A DNA stretch of 64,000 bases, from the NCBI RefSeq assembly GCF_000184705.1, contig NC_014831.1:868001-932000 (forward strand). The letters are read 5' to 3'. Every line of letters starts with the position of its first letter. Position 1 is the first letter of the stretch. The position numbers and the translations under genes were made by a program. The notes beneath the pieces are model-generated. The model ran no database searches and had not been told where the DNA came from. It saw nothing but the letters and a program-made list of their open reading frames with translations. Of the stretch, positions 43,786-53,546 are shown piece by piece. This stretch comes from Thermaerobacter marianensis DSM 12885 (GTDB lineage Bacteria; Bacillota; Sulfobacillia; Thermaerobacterales; Thermaerobacteraceae).

Positions 43786-44240
43786 GGGTGGCCCTCCCTT
43801 GCTGGCGGCGCGCCCGGGCCCGCCGAGCGGGGGCGTCTCAGTGCAGGACGAACCGGCCGGGTCGCCGAGACCGTTGCCCGTTGCCGCTGCGGATTCTGCC
43901 CGAACCCGGGCCCTGCCCGGTGGTGGTGCCCGCCGGGGGTGGCCGTGGCGCCGCCTGCCCCGGGTGGTGCGCGGTGCGGTTCCAGTCTGCCCCGGGGGCT
44001 GGTTCTGCCGAACATCAAGTTACTTTAAAAAAGTTAGGTTAGGCAAGACCGATTTGGCACGTCTGGCGAGGGCCTGCCGGGGAGCGGGATGCGGCCCCTG
44101 GGGGCCGGCGCGCCGCTCCCAGGCGTCCTGCCCTGCAGGTGATCGAGGCCCGCATGCGAACACTTGCAACAACGGCATGGAACCACGGCAAGCAGCCACC
44201 GGCAAGGACGCCACCGGCCGGCCGAGAGGAGGAGAGCAGG
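43786..44240. other. Upstream region of glyA with an AT-rich island
   Basis: A 455-bp divergent spacer. ACTTTAAAAAAGTTAGGTTAGG at about 44022-44043 is strikingly AT-rich for this genome and includes the ACTTT/AAAGT inverted repeat and a doubled GTTAG; it may carry promoters for either gene. One dispersed GGACGAACC element lies at 43846. No glycine, THF, ZTP or SAM riboswitch core was recognised before glyA. Confidence 0.45.
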
Positions 44241-45518
<1,278 letters not shown>

Positions 45519-45744
45519 GCGCGGGCCGGATGGCCCGCGGTGGCCCCGCCTGCCCCCGCTGGCGCTCCGCAGGGAGGCCGGAGCGCGAAAGGCGGGTGAG
45601 CCCGTTCGAGCCGGGGATGGGTGCGGGGTGCCCCGCATGGCCGGGAAGGGCCCGGGCGGCGGGCAACCGGCAAGGCAACGGGGTTTCTGACACGATGCGC
45701 TCATCCAAGATGCGCGCACCGGTGGCGGATGCAGGAGGGACACG

Positions 45745-46521
45745 GTGACCGCGGGAGCACGCGTAGACGTCCACAGCCACCTGCTGCCGGGCCTCGACGA
45801 CGGCGCTGCGGACTGGGACGAGTCCCTGGCCCTGGCTCGCGCTGCCGTGGCCGACGGCACGGCGGAGCTGATCCTGACGCCTCACATCTACCCCGAGGTC
45901 TACGACAACCGCCCCGAGACCATCCGCGCCCTGACGGCGGAGTTCCAGCGCCGCCTGGACGCGGCCGGCGTTCCGCTCAGGGTGCGGCCGGGCAGCGAGA
46001 TCTTCCTCATGCCCCAGACGGCCATGCAGTGGCGGCGGGGCGAGGTGGTGCCCCTGGGCGGGGAGGGACCGTACGTCCTGGTGGAGTGGAACATGATCGC
46101 CCTGCCGCCCTACGTCGAAGGGGTGCTCTTCGACCTGCAGGCGGCGGGGGCGGTCCCGGTCATCGCCCACCCCGAGCGCTACCTGCCCGTGCAGCGGCGT
46201 CCCCAGTGGTTGGTGCCGCTGGTGGAGCGGGGGGTGTGGCTGCAGATCACGGCCTCCAGCCTGCTGCGGCCGCGCAAGGATCCGGCGCGGCGGGTGGTCG
46301 AGTGGCTGGTCCGGCGGGGCATGGTGCACCTGGTCGGCTCGGACGCCCACAACGCCCAGCGCCCGCCGCGACTGGCGGAGGCGTACCGGGTGCTGGAGCG
46401 CCTGCCCGGTGGCGGCGAGACCCTGGTGACGGTCGCACGAGCCACGGCCGCCGTGCTGGCGGGGGAGCGCATCGACCTGCCGCGGCCGGCGGCGCCGCGG
46501 CGGCGGCGGTTCTGGTTGTGA
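45745..46521 (+). CDS. CpsB/CapC-type PHP-fold protein-tyrosine phosphatase
   Basis: A 258-residue manganese-dependent phosphatase of the CpsB/CapC/YwqE family, which dephosphorylates the tyrosine kinases that control capsule or exopolysaccharide assembly. VDVHSHLLPGLDDGA, LILTPHIYPEVYDNRP, RPGSEIFL, PVIAHPERYLPVQ and LVGSDAHNAQRPP supply the metal-binding His, Asp and Glu residues in order. GTG 45745 follows AGGAGG. The kinase partner is not in the window. Its final codons and stop are part of a 26-bp direct repeat. Confidence 0.93.
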   Translation: MTAGARVDVHSHLLPGLDDGAADWDESLALARAAVADGTAELILTPHIYPEVYDNRPETIRALTAEFQRRLDAAGVPLRVRPGSEIFLMPQTAMQWRRGEVVPLGGEGPYVLVEWNMIALPPYVEGVLFDLQAAGAVPVIAHPERYLPVQRRPQWLVPLVERGVWLQITASSLLRPRKDPARRVVEWLVRRGMVHLVGSDAHNAQRPPRLAEAYRVLERLPGGGETLVTVARATAAVLAGERIDLPRPAAPRRRRFWL

Positions 46522-46595
46522 GGTCACGGCAACGCGGCCCCGTACATGCCGGGGCCGGAAGGGCGCCACGGCGGCGGTTCTGGTTGTGAGGTCAC
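46502..46595. repeat. 26-bp direct repeat duplicating the end of the phosphatase gene
   Basis: GGCGGCGGTTCTGGTTGTGA plus GGTCAC occurs identically at 46502-46527 and 46570-46595, a 68-bp period. The first copy holds the last codons and stop of the phosphatase gene; the second overlaps the stop of the convergent panD. The flanking GGCGCC(G/A)CGG is partly shared as well. It records a small local duplication. Confidence 0.9.
46536..46556. terminator. Hairpin between convergent cpsB-like gene and panD
   Basis: GGCCCCG (46536-46542) pairs with CGGGGCC (46550-46556) around a seven-base loop, inside the spacer bracketed by the 26-bp direct repeat. No T run. Plausible bidirectional terminator. Confidence 0.5.
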
Positions 46596-46966
46596 AGCAC
46601 GGCGGGCTGCTCCCGTACCTCCAGGATGCGGTTGCCCTCACCCAGGATCACGACGCGGCCGCGGAAGCCGGGGATCTCGTCGGGTGCGAGCTGCGCGTAG
46701 GCGATCACGATCACCTGGTCCCCCGGATGAACCAGCCGGGCGGCGCCGCCGTTGGCGCCCAGCACGCCGGAGCCGGCCGGACCGGGGATCACGTAGGTCT
46801 CGAAACGGGCGCCGGTGGTGACGTTGATGACCTGGACCAGCTCGCCGGGCAGGATGTCCGCCGCGGCCAGGAGGTCCCGGTCCACCGTCAGGCTGCCCAC
46901 ATAGTGCAGGTTCGCCTCGGTGATGGTGCCGCGGTGCAGCTTGGCGCGCATGAAGGTACGGAGCAC
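46592..46966 (-). CDS. panD: Aspartate 1-decarboxylase proenzyme
   Basis: A 124-residue proenzyme making beta-alanine from aspartate for pantothenate and coenzyme A synthesis. It self-cleaves at Gly24-Ser25 ([10 protein letters not shown]) to form the pyruvoyl cofactor. [38 protein letters not shown] are conserved, and length is normal. The GTG at 46966 is indicated by homology; the upstream G-rich GGGGCAAGG is a modest ribosome site. panB and panC are not nearby. Confidence 0.96.
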   Translation of the reverse strand: MLRTFMRAKLHRGTITEANLHYVGSLTVDRDLLAAADILPGELVQVINVTTGARFETYVIPGPAGSGVLGANGGAARLVHPGDQVIVIAYAQLAPDEIPGFRGRVVILGEGNRILEVREQPAVL

Positions 46967-47133
46967 GGCCTTGCCCCCTTGGCCACACGGTCCTGGACAG
47001 GTTACCGGAGGTTGCCCGGTCACCGTGTTACCAAGGCAACACTGTAGCAGAACAACGCGGCGACGGCACGGCACTTGCGGGGCGGGACGGGGCGAGCGCC
47101 GGCGCAAAGGACTCGGATGGGGGAAAGGAGTCG

Positions 47134-47559
47134 ATGGCCGCAGTGGCCTACTGGCTGGTCAAGACCGAGCCGTCGGTGTACAGCTACGCCGACCTCGAGC
47201 GCGAGGGGACCGATTACTGGGACGGTGTCCGCAACAACCTGGCGCAGAAGCACATGAAGGCGATGCAGCCGGGGGATCTGGTGCTCGTGTACCACACGGG
47301 CAGCGAGAAGCAGGCGGTAGGGGTGGCCGAGGTGGTGCGCGGGGCCTACCCGGACCCCACCGACCCGACCGGGCGCTGGGTGGCCGTGGACCTCAAGGCG
47401 CGCCTGCGCCTGCCGCGGCCGGTGACCCTGGTGCAGATCAAGGCGGACCCGGCCTTCAAGGACTGGGAGCTGGTACGCAACTCGCGCCTGTCGGTCATGC
47501 CGGTGCCGGAGCCGCTGTGGGAGCGCATCATGCGCATGGCGGGGCTGGGTTCGGTGTAG
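47134..47559 (+). CDS. EVE-domain protein
   Basis: A 141-residue single-domain EVE (PUA-like) protein. [62 protein letters not shown] is highly characteristic. EVE domains bind modified bases in DNA or RNA, often 5-methylcytosine-type, and turn up in restriction and RNA-modification settings. No modification enzyme is adjacent. ATG 47134 has AAAGGAG. Its stop is three bases from the stop of the convergent ispH. Confidence 0.94.
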   Translation: MAAVAYWLVKTEPSVYSYADLEREGTDYWDGVRNNLAQKHMKAMQPGDLVLVYHTGSEKQAVGVAEVVRGAYPDPTDPTGRWVAVDLKARLRLPRPVTLVQIKADPAFKDWELVRNSRLSVMPVPEPLWERIMRMAGLGSV

Positions 47560-47562
47560 GCG

Positions 47563-48471
47563 TCAATCGCACGCCCTCACCGCGGCCGGTTCGTCCGGCT
47601 CGTAGGCCTCCAGCCACTCGATCACCCGCCGCGTGATCTGGCTCGGGGTGGACGAACCGGCGGTGACGGCGACGCGCCGGGCGCCCTTGAGCCACGTCGG
47701 GTCGATCTGCTCCACGCTGTCCACCAGGTAGGCCGGCTTGCCGGCGATCTCCCGCACCACCTGGACCAGCCGGTTGGAGTTGTTGCTGCGCCGGTCCCCC
47801 ACTACGATCACCACGTCGGCGTCCCGGGCCTGGCGCACCGCAGCTTCCTGGCGCAGCTGGGTGGCTAGGCAAATCTCGTTGTGGACCTCGGCGTGGGGGT
47901 AGCGCTCCAGCACCGCGCGGATCAGCGCCTCGGTGTCCCACTTGCTCAGGGTGGTCTGGGTGACCACGGCGACCCGCGGCGTGGTCGCCGGGTCCAGGGG
48001 CAGGGCGTCCAGGTCGTCCGCCGTCTCGATCAGGTGGACGTGCCCGGGCGCCTCGCCCATGGCCCCCTCGGGTTCGGGGTGGCCCTTCTTCCCGATGTAG
48101 ATGATCTCGAACCCCTTGGCCACGCGGTCCTTGATCAGCTCGTGGGTGCGGGTGACGTCGGGGCAGGTGGCGTCGATCCAGGTGAGCCCCTTCTCGATGG
48201 CCCGCCGCCGCACCTGGGGCGCGATGCCGTGGGCGGTGAAGATCACCGTGCCGCGGTCGACCTTCTCCAGCAGCGACAGCCGGTCCTCGCCGTCCAGGGT
48301 GTGGATGCCCTCCTGGGCCAGTTCCTCCACCACGTGGCGGTTGTGGACGATCATGCCCAGGATGTAGATCGGCCGGGGCAGGGTGGGGTCGGCGGCGGCC
48401 CGCCGCGCCAGGGCGATGGCGTCGACCACGCCGTAGCAGTAGCCGCGGGGCGAGATCTTGATGACTTCCAT
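47563..48471 (-). CDS. ispH: 4-hydroxy-3-methylbut-2-enyl diphosphate reductase
   Basis: A 302-residue iron-sulfur enzyme, last step of the MEP isoprenoid pathway, yielding IPP and DMAPP. Cluster cysteines Cys12 (PRGYCYGV), Cys103 (DATCPDV) and Cys201 (NEICLATQ) are present, as are the substrate-binding FTAHGI and SSTPSQ motifs. This is the Gram-positive LytB type. The ATG at 48471 has ATAGGAGG upstream, which excludes a start seven codons earlier. No other MEP genes are near. Confidence 0.96.
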   Translation of the reverse strand: MEVIKISPRGYCYGVVDAIALARRAAADPTLPRPIYILGMIVHNRHVVEELAQEGIHTLDGEDRLSLLEKVDRGTVIFTAHGIAPQVRRRAIEKGLTWIDATCPDVTRTHELIKDRVAKGFEIIYIGKKGHPEPEGAMGEAPGHVHLIETADDLDALPLDPATTPRVAVVTQTTLSKWDTEALIRAVLERYPHAEVHNEICLATQLRQEAAVRQARDADVVIVVGDRRSNNSNRLVQVVREIAGKPAYLVDSVEQIDPTWLKGARRVAVTAGSSTPSQITRRVIEWLEAYEPDEPAAVRACD

Positions 48472-48798
48472 GCGATGGCCTCCTATGGACACGCCGGCCC
48501 CGGACGCCGGGTGCCGTCACCCGGAGGAACCGCGCCAAGGGCTGGATCCGCCGGGTCTGCCGCGATGCCGGGGCGGCTGTCCGGTCCCGGTCCCAGTATA
48601 GATGAACGGGCGGGACGGAAGTAGCCTGGGCCTCTTGCCCCGCGCGGGTTGCCGGACACCATGGGCCGGCGGGGGCGGCAGGAGCCGGCGGGGCGGGAGG
48701 GGCCAGCGCGGGTGGCCCGGGCCGCCAACGGAACCGACGCCTGGCGGACGTTGGATTGGATCGGATCGGCATGACATTCTGTCAGAAACCAGTTGGAC

Positions 48799-48827
48799 TT
48801 GCAGCGGCGGTGGAAATGTGTTATTAA
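48799..48827 (+). promoter_or_regulatory. Promoter of the glycine-betaine transporter leader
   Basis: TTGCAG (48799-48804) and TATTAA (48822-48827) are separated by exactly 17 bp, in an AT-richer patch between ispH and the proV-like gene. Transcription would begin near 48834. An intrinsic terminator follows within 70 bases, before the first gene. The 48472-48798 stretch shows no gene. Confidence 0.7.
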
Positions 48828-48868
48828 AACAAGAGGTTGCAGTTCCCAATTCACCGGCGAATGCCTAC

Positions 48869-48902
48869 AACCGGACCGGCAGGCTGAACAGTCCGGTTTT
48901 TT
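48869..48902 (+). terminator. Leader terminator upstream of the glycine-betaine operon
   Basis: AACCGGAC (48869-48876) pairs with GTCCGGTT (48891-48898) around a 14-base loop, followed by a six-T run. It ends about 145 bp before the proV-like start and about 70 bases after the predicted transcription start. It fits either an attenuator controlling the osmoprotectant operon or the end of a short RNA. Confidence 0.85.
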
Positions 48903-49046
48903 GTTTCCCCTGCAAGGCCAGGGCCTTCGATGGCCTGCACCTCAAGCAGCGTGCCTCCCAATGCACAGGCGGCGCCCGCTTGGCGCCTGCTCGTCGCGCG
49001 CTGGCTGTTCCATTCCCGACGCACCGCAAGGGGGGTGAGGCAACGC

Positions 49047-50408
49047 GTGGCCCGCATCGTCGTCGAGGACGTCTACAAGATCTTCGGGCCGCGGCCCCGC
49101 GAAGTCCTGGAGCTGGCCCGCGCGGGCCGTTCCAAGGGGGAGATCCTGAAGGCCACCGGTCACACCCTGGCCGTGGCGGGGGCCGGGCTTGAAATCGACG
49201 CGGGCGAGATCTTCGTCATCATGGGCCTGTCGGGCAGCGGCAAGTCGACCTTGTTGCGCTGCCTGAACCGGCTGGTCGAACCCACCGCGGGCCGCATCCT
49301 GCTGGACGGCCGGGACATCACGGCCCTCTCGCCGCGGGAACTGCTTCAGGTCCGGCGGGAGCGGTTCGCCATGGTGTTCCAGCATTTCGCCTTGCTGCCC
49401 CACCGCACGGTGCTGGGCAACGTGGAGTACGGCCTGGAAATCCGCGGGGTCGAACCGGCCCGGCGGCGCCGGCGGGCCCTGGAGGCCCTGGAGGCGGTGG
49501 GCCTGGCCCAGTGGGCCGACAGCTACCCGGGCGAGCTGTCCGGCGGCATGCAGCAGCGCGTCGGCCTGGCCCGCGCCCTGGCCACCGACGCCGACATCCT
49601 CCTGATGGACGAGGCGTTCAGCGCGCTGGACCCGCTGATCCGGCGGGAGATGCAGGACGAGCTCTTGCAGCTTCAGGCCGAGCTCCACCGCACCATCGTG
49701 TTCATCACCCATGACCTCAGCGAGGCCCTCAAGCTGGGCGACCGCATCGCCATCATGCGGGACGGCCGGATCGTCCAGGTGGATACGCCCGAGGGGATCC
49801 TGGCCCGGCCGGCCGACGACTACGTGGCCTCCTTCACCGAGGACGTGGACCGCAGCAAGGTCTTCACGGCCCGCAACGTGATGCGGCGCCCCGAGACGGT
49901 GCGGGAGAGCGACGGGCCGCGGGTGGCGCTGCGCAAGATGGAGGAACTGCAGCTCTCGTCGGTGTTCGTGGTCGACCGGGAGCGCCGGCTGCGCGGCCTG
50001 GTGACGGCCGACGACGCCCTGGAGGCGGCGCGGCGCGGCGACCGGACCCTGGCCGGCGTGGTGCGCGGGGACGTGCCCACGTGCCAGCCCGACACCACCC
50101 TGTACGAGCTGATTCCCACCATCGCTCGGACGCCGTGGCCGGTGGCCGTGACCGACGAGCGCGGCCGGCTGGTGGGCCTGGTGGCCCGGGTCCAGGTGCT
50201 GGCGGGCATGGCCGGCCAGGTGCGGGTCGAGGGCGCCGGCGCCGGCGGCCGGCCCGGTTCCGGGGGCGGGGTGGAAGGGGGCGAGATCCCCGCAGGCACC
50301 GGAAGGGGCGGCTCCGGGGGCGCGGCTGCGCGGAACGCTCAAGGGGAGCCGGACCGGCCCGGGTCCGGGGAAGGAGGTGAGGTGAGCGTTGCCGGCGGGG
50401 AGCGTTGA
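49047..50408 (+). CDS. proV: Glycine-betaine/proline ABC transporter ATPase with CBS pair
   Basis: A 453-residue ATPase of the OpuAA/ProV type, energising uptake of osmoprotectants. [16 protein letters not shown], Walker [10 protein letters not shown], the Q-loop [21 protein letters not shown], signature [15 protein letters not shown], Walker [17 protein letters not shown], and His in [10 protein letters not shown] are complete. Two CBS domains (about residues 285-400) would sense ionic strength. A Gly-rich tail of 50 residues ends it. GTG 49047 follows GGGGGGTGAGG. Its end overlaps the permease start, and the leader has a terminator, so supply may be controlled by attenuation. Confidence 0.95.
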   Translation: MARIVVEDVYKIFGPRPREVLELARAGRSKGEILKATGHTLAVAGAGLEIDAGEIFVIMGLSGSGKSTLLRCLNRLVEPTAGRILLDGRDITALSPRELLQVRRERFAMVFQHFALLPHRTVLGNVEYGLEIRGVEPARRRRRALEALEAVGLAQWADSYPGELSGGMQQRVGLARALATDADILLMDEAFSALDPLIRREMQDELLQLQAELHRTIVFITHDLSEALKLGDRIAIMRDGRIVQVDTPEGILARPADDYVASFTEDVDRSKVFTARNVMRRPETVRESDGPRVALRKMEELQLSSVFVVDRERRLRGLVTADDALEAARRGDRTLAGVVRGDVPTCQPDTTLYELIPTIARTPWPVAVTDERGRLVGLVARVQVLAGMAGQVRVEGAGAGGRPGSGGGVEGGEIPAGTGRGGSGGAAARNAQGEPDRPGSGEGGEVSVAGGER

Positions 50409-51282
50409 GGTGAACGTGCCCCTGGGGGAGTGGGCGGAAGCCCTGATCTACTGGCTGCTGGATTCGCTGGATCCCGTGTGGGATGGCCTCTCCGCTGCCG
50501 TCAGCGGCCTGGTGGAGGCTGCCATGGCGCTTTTGCTGGGCGGTCCGGCGCCGGTGGTGATCGCCGTGCTGGCCGGGCTGGCCTGGTGGTTGCGCGGGCG
50601 CGGGTTCGGCCTCTTCACGGCGGCCGCGTTCGTCCTGATCTGGGCCATGGGCGAGTGGGAGGCGGCCATGCAGACCCTGGCCCTGGTGCTGGCGGCCACG
50701 GTGGTGGCCGTGGCCATCGGCATCCCGGCAGGCATCGCGGCCAGCCGCTCGCCTGTGTTGCGGGCGGTGCTGCGGCCGGTGCTGGATCTGATGCAGACCC
50801 TGCCGGCCTTCGTCCACCTGCTGCCGGCGGTGCTGTTCTTCGGCGCCGGCGTGGTGCCGGGGCTGCTGGCCACGGTGGTCTTCGCGGTGCCGCCGGCCAT
50901 CCGGCTGACGGACCTGGGCATCCGCCAGGTGCCAGCCGACGTGGTGGAGGCCGGCCGCGCCTTCGGCTCGACCCCCAACCAGATCCTGCGCAAGATCCAG
51001 CTGCCCCTGGCGCTGCCCACCATCATGGCCGGGGTCAACCAGGTGATCATGCTGGCCCTGTCCATGGTGGTGATCGCCGGCATGGCGGGGGCGCCGGGGC
51101 TGGGCGCCGAGGTGGTGCGTGGCCTGACGGCCCTGGACATCCCCCTGGGGGTGGAGTCCGGCCTGGCCGTGGTCCTGCTGGCGGTCTATCTCGACCGGAT
51201 CACCGAGGGCCTGGCCGGCCGGGTCTCGCGCCAGCGCGCCCGCCCGCAGGCGGGGGGTGCGGGGGCGGCCCGGGCGGCCTGA
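50389..51282 (+). CDS. proW: Glycine-betaine ABC transporter permease
   Basis: A 297-residue permease of the OpuAB/ProW type with about seven helices. [83 protein letters not shown] and the EAA-loop [28 protein letters not shown] are diagnostic. A TTG at 50389 behind AAGGAGGTGAGG is preferred; it overlaps the ATPase gene by 20 bp. GTG 50410 is the alternative. Confidence 0.94.
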   Translation: MPAGSVEVNVPLGEWAEALIYWLLDSLDPVWDGLSAAVSGLVEAAMALLLGGPAPVVIAVLAGLAWWLRGRGFGLFTAAAFVLIWAMGEWEAAMQTLALVLAATVVAVAIGIPAGIAASRSPVLRAVLRPVLDLMQTLPAFVHLLPAVLFFGAGVVPGLLATVVFAVPPAIRLTDLGIRQVPADVVEAGRAFGSTPNQILRKIQLPLALPTIMAGVNQVIMLALSMVVIAGMAGAPGLGAEVVRGLTALDIPLGVESGLAVVLLAVYLDRITEGLAGRVSRQRARPQAGGAGAARAA

Positions 51283-51383
51283 TGCAGGACCCCGCCCAAG
51301 ACAGAGCGAGGTAGAGTTCACGGATCTCCGCTCCGGCGGTGCCGGAGCGGGCTGAACACCATCCTTCCTGCGGAGGTGAGGTC

Positions 51384-52325
51384 ATGGGTCAGGGACCGGC
51401 CCGGCGGCGAGCACGCAAGCGCGGACTGCAGAAGGTGGTGGCGGTGCTCGCCACCCTGTCGGCGCTGCTGCTGGCGGCTTGCGGCGGTGGCGCCGGGGGC
51501 ACGGGCGCGCAGGACGACAACGGTGGCGGTAGCGGTGACAAGGGTCGCATCGAGATCGGCTACATCCCGTGGGACGAGGACATCGCCGTCTCCTACCTGT
51601 GGAAGCAGCTGTTGGAGGAGAAGGGGTACGAGGTCACCCTGACCCAGGTGGAGGTGGCGCCCCTCTTTGCCGCGGTGGCCAACGGCAGCATCGACCTGTT
51701 CATGGACGTGTGGATGCCGTCGACCCACGGCCAGTACATGGACCGGTTCGGCGACCAGGTGGAGGTCCTGGGCACCTGGTACGACCAGGCGGACCTGGGG
51801 CTGGCCGTGCCCGACTACGTCGCGGCGCGCAGCATCGAGGACCTGACGCAGTACGCGGACCGCTTCGGCAAGCGCATCGTCGGCATCGAGGCGGGCGCGG
51901 GCCTGATGCGGGTGACCCGCGAGAGCGCCATGCCCGGCTACGGCCTGGAGGACTGGGAGCTGGTGCAGAGCAGCACGCCCACCATGCTGGCCGAGCTGGA
52001 CCGGGCGATCCAGAACCAGGAGTGGATCGTCGTCACCCTGTGGCGCCCCCACTGGGCCTTTGCCAAGTACGACATCCGCTACCTGGACGACCCCCAGGGC
52101 CTGATGAACCCCGAGGGGGCGGAGCAGATCCAGATCATCGCCCGGGAGGGCTTCCGTGACGACTTCAGCGAGGTCGCGGCGTGGCTGGGCAAGTTCAAGC
52201 TGACCAGCGAGCAGTTGGCCCGGCTGGAGGCGGCCATCCAGGACCACGGCGCGGACCAGCCGGAGAAGGGCGTGCAAGCCTGGCTGGAGGAGAACCGCGA
52301 CGTCGTGGACGCATGGCTCCAGTGA
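51384..52325 (+). CDS. proX: Glycine-betaine-binding lipoprotein
   Basis: A 313-residue OpuAC-type binding protein. A basic start and hydrophobic stretch end in the lipobox LLLAACGGG, so it is a membrane-anchored lipoprotein, followed by a Gly/Asp linker. IEIGYIPWDEDIAVSYLWKQLLEEKGYEV, GSIDLFMDVWMPSTHGQYM, and IVVTLWRPHWAFAKYDIRYLDDP carry Trp residues of the aromatic cage for the trimethylammonium group. ATG 51384 follows GGAGGTGAGG. It completes the three-gene uptake system. Confidence 0.95.
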   Translation: MGQGPARRRARKRGLQKVVAVLATLSALLLAACGGGAGGTGAQDDNGGGSGDKGRIEIGYIPWDEDIAVSYLWKQLLEEKGYEVTLTQVEVAPLFAAVANGSIDLFMDVWMPSTHGQYMDRFGDQVEVLGTWYDQADLGLAVPDYVAARSIEDLTQYADRFGKRIVGIEAGAGLMRVTRESAMPGYGLEDWELVQSSTPTMLAELDRAIQNQEWIVVTLWRPHWAFAKYDIRYLDDPQGLMNPEGAEQIQIIAREGFRDDFSEVAAWLGKFKLTSEQLARLEAAIQDHGADQPEKGVQAWLEENRDVVDAWLQ

Positions 52326-52458
52326 GGGCTTCCCAAGCCCCGGTCGCCCGCCGGTGCCCGGTCCCGGCGGCGCCCCGGCCCCAGACCACCCCCGGGTGCG
52401 CGCCCGAGGCAGGGGACACGCTGGATGTGTTAACGTGGCCTGGGAGGCGGGAACAGTC

Positions 52459-53541
52459 ATGGATGAAGCGGTGAACCGGAACCCGAAGGCCGGCGTCGCG
52501 GGCGTCAGGGGCACGGCCCGGCCCGCCGCGCAGGACGGGACCGGCCGGGACGGTCCGGGTCGGGGCGACCTGGTGGCCCTGCTGGTCATGGCCTATGGGA
52601 CGCCGCAGAGCCTGGACGAGGTGGAACCGTACTATACCCACATCCGGCACGGGCGCCCGCCGACGCCGGAGCTTCTGCAGGAGCTGATCGACCGGTACAA
52701 GGCCATCGGCGGCAAGTCCCCGCTGCACGAGATCACCGAGGAACAGGCGCGCCGGGTCGCCACGACGGTGGCCGGGCGCCTGGGGCGGCCGGTGGAACCG
52801 TTCGTCGGATACCTGCACATTGCGCCGTTCATCGCCGACGCCGTGGAGCGCATGGCGGCTGCCCGGCCCCGGGACGCCGTGGGCCTGGTCCTGGCGCCCC
52901 AGTACTCGGCGGCCAGCGTCGCCCTGTACCAGCAGGCCGCCCGGGAGGCGCTGGAGCGGCACCCGGAGGCGCCGGCCGTGCACTTCATCGACCACTTCCA
53001 CAACCACCCCGGGTTCGTCGCCGCCCTGGCGCGCCGCGTGGAGTCGACCCTGGCGGGGCTGCCGGCGGACCGCCGGGAGGGGGCCGTGGTGATCTTCACC
53101 GCCCACAGCATCCCCCAGCCCGTGGTGGACCGTGGCGACCCCTACCCGCGCCACGTGGAGGAGACCGCCGCCAAGGTGGCCGCGGCCGCGGGCGTGGGCC
53201 GGTGGCGCGTCGCCTACCAGAGCGCCGGCCGGACGGCCGACCCGTGGCTTGGTCCTGACGTGACCGACGTGATCCGGCAGCTGGGCCGGGAAGGGGCACG
53301 GGCGGTGGTCGCGTGCCCCGTGGGCTTCGTGGCGGACCACCTCGAGGTCCTGTACGACCTGGACATCGAGGCGCGGCAGGTGGCGGAGGAGGCGGGTCTG
53401 GCCTTCGCCCGCACGCCGTCGCTGAACGCCGACGCCGACTTCATCGAGGTGCTGGCGGATCTGGTCCTCGACCGCCTCGGGGCGACGCGGCACGAGGCCG
53501 CGGCGGCCGGCGCGCGGCCGGAAGGGCAAGAGGGGCAGTGA
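52459..53541 (+). CDS. hemH: Ferrochelatase (coproporphyrin type likely)
   Basis: A 360-residue chelatase inserting Fe into a porphyrin. VALLVMAYGTPQSLDEVEPYYTHIRHGRPPTPELLQELIDRYKAIGGKSPL is the N-terminal family block, VIFTAHSIPQ holds the metal-site His, and GFVADHLEVLYDLDIEA the catalytic Glu. Its pairing with a HemY-type oxidase is the Gram-positive pattern, where coproporphyrin is the substrate. About 35 extra residues precede the domain; ATG 52459 follows GGGAGG. It is followed directly by the oxidase; hemE is not present. Confidence 0.95.
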   Translation: MDEAVNRNPKAGVAGVRGTARPAAQDGTGRDGPGRGDLVALLVMAYGTPQSLDEVEPYYTHIRHGRPPTPELLQELIDRYKAIGGKSPLHEITEEQARRVATTVAGRLGRPVEPFVGYLHIAPFIADAVERMAAARPRDAVGLVLAPQYSAASVALYQQAAREALERHPEAPAVHFIDHFHNHPGFVAALARRVESTLAGLPADRREGAVVIFTAHSIPQPVVDRGDPYPRHVEETAAKVAAAAGVGRWRVAYQSAGRTADPWLGPDVTDVIRQLGREGARAVVACPVGFVADHLEVLYDLDIEARQVAEEAGLAFARTPSLNADADFIEVLADLVLDRLGATRHEAAAAGARPEGQEGQ

Positions 53542-53546
53542 GCCCC

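Noticed and set aside
43786-44240. Possible glycine, THF or ZTP riboswitch before glyA
   Set aside because: None of the conserved cores is visible; only an AT-rich island and GC hairpins are seen.
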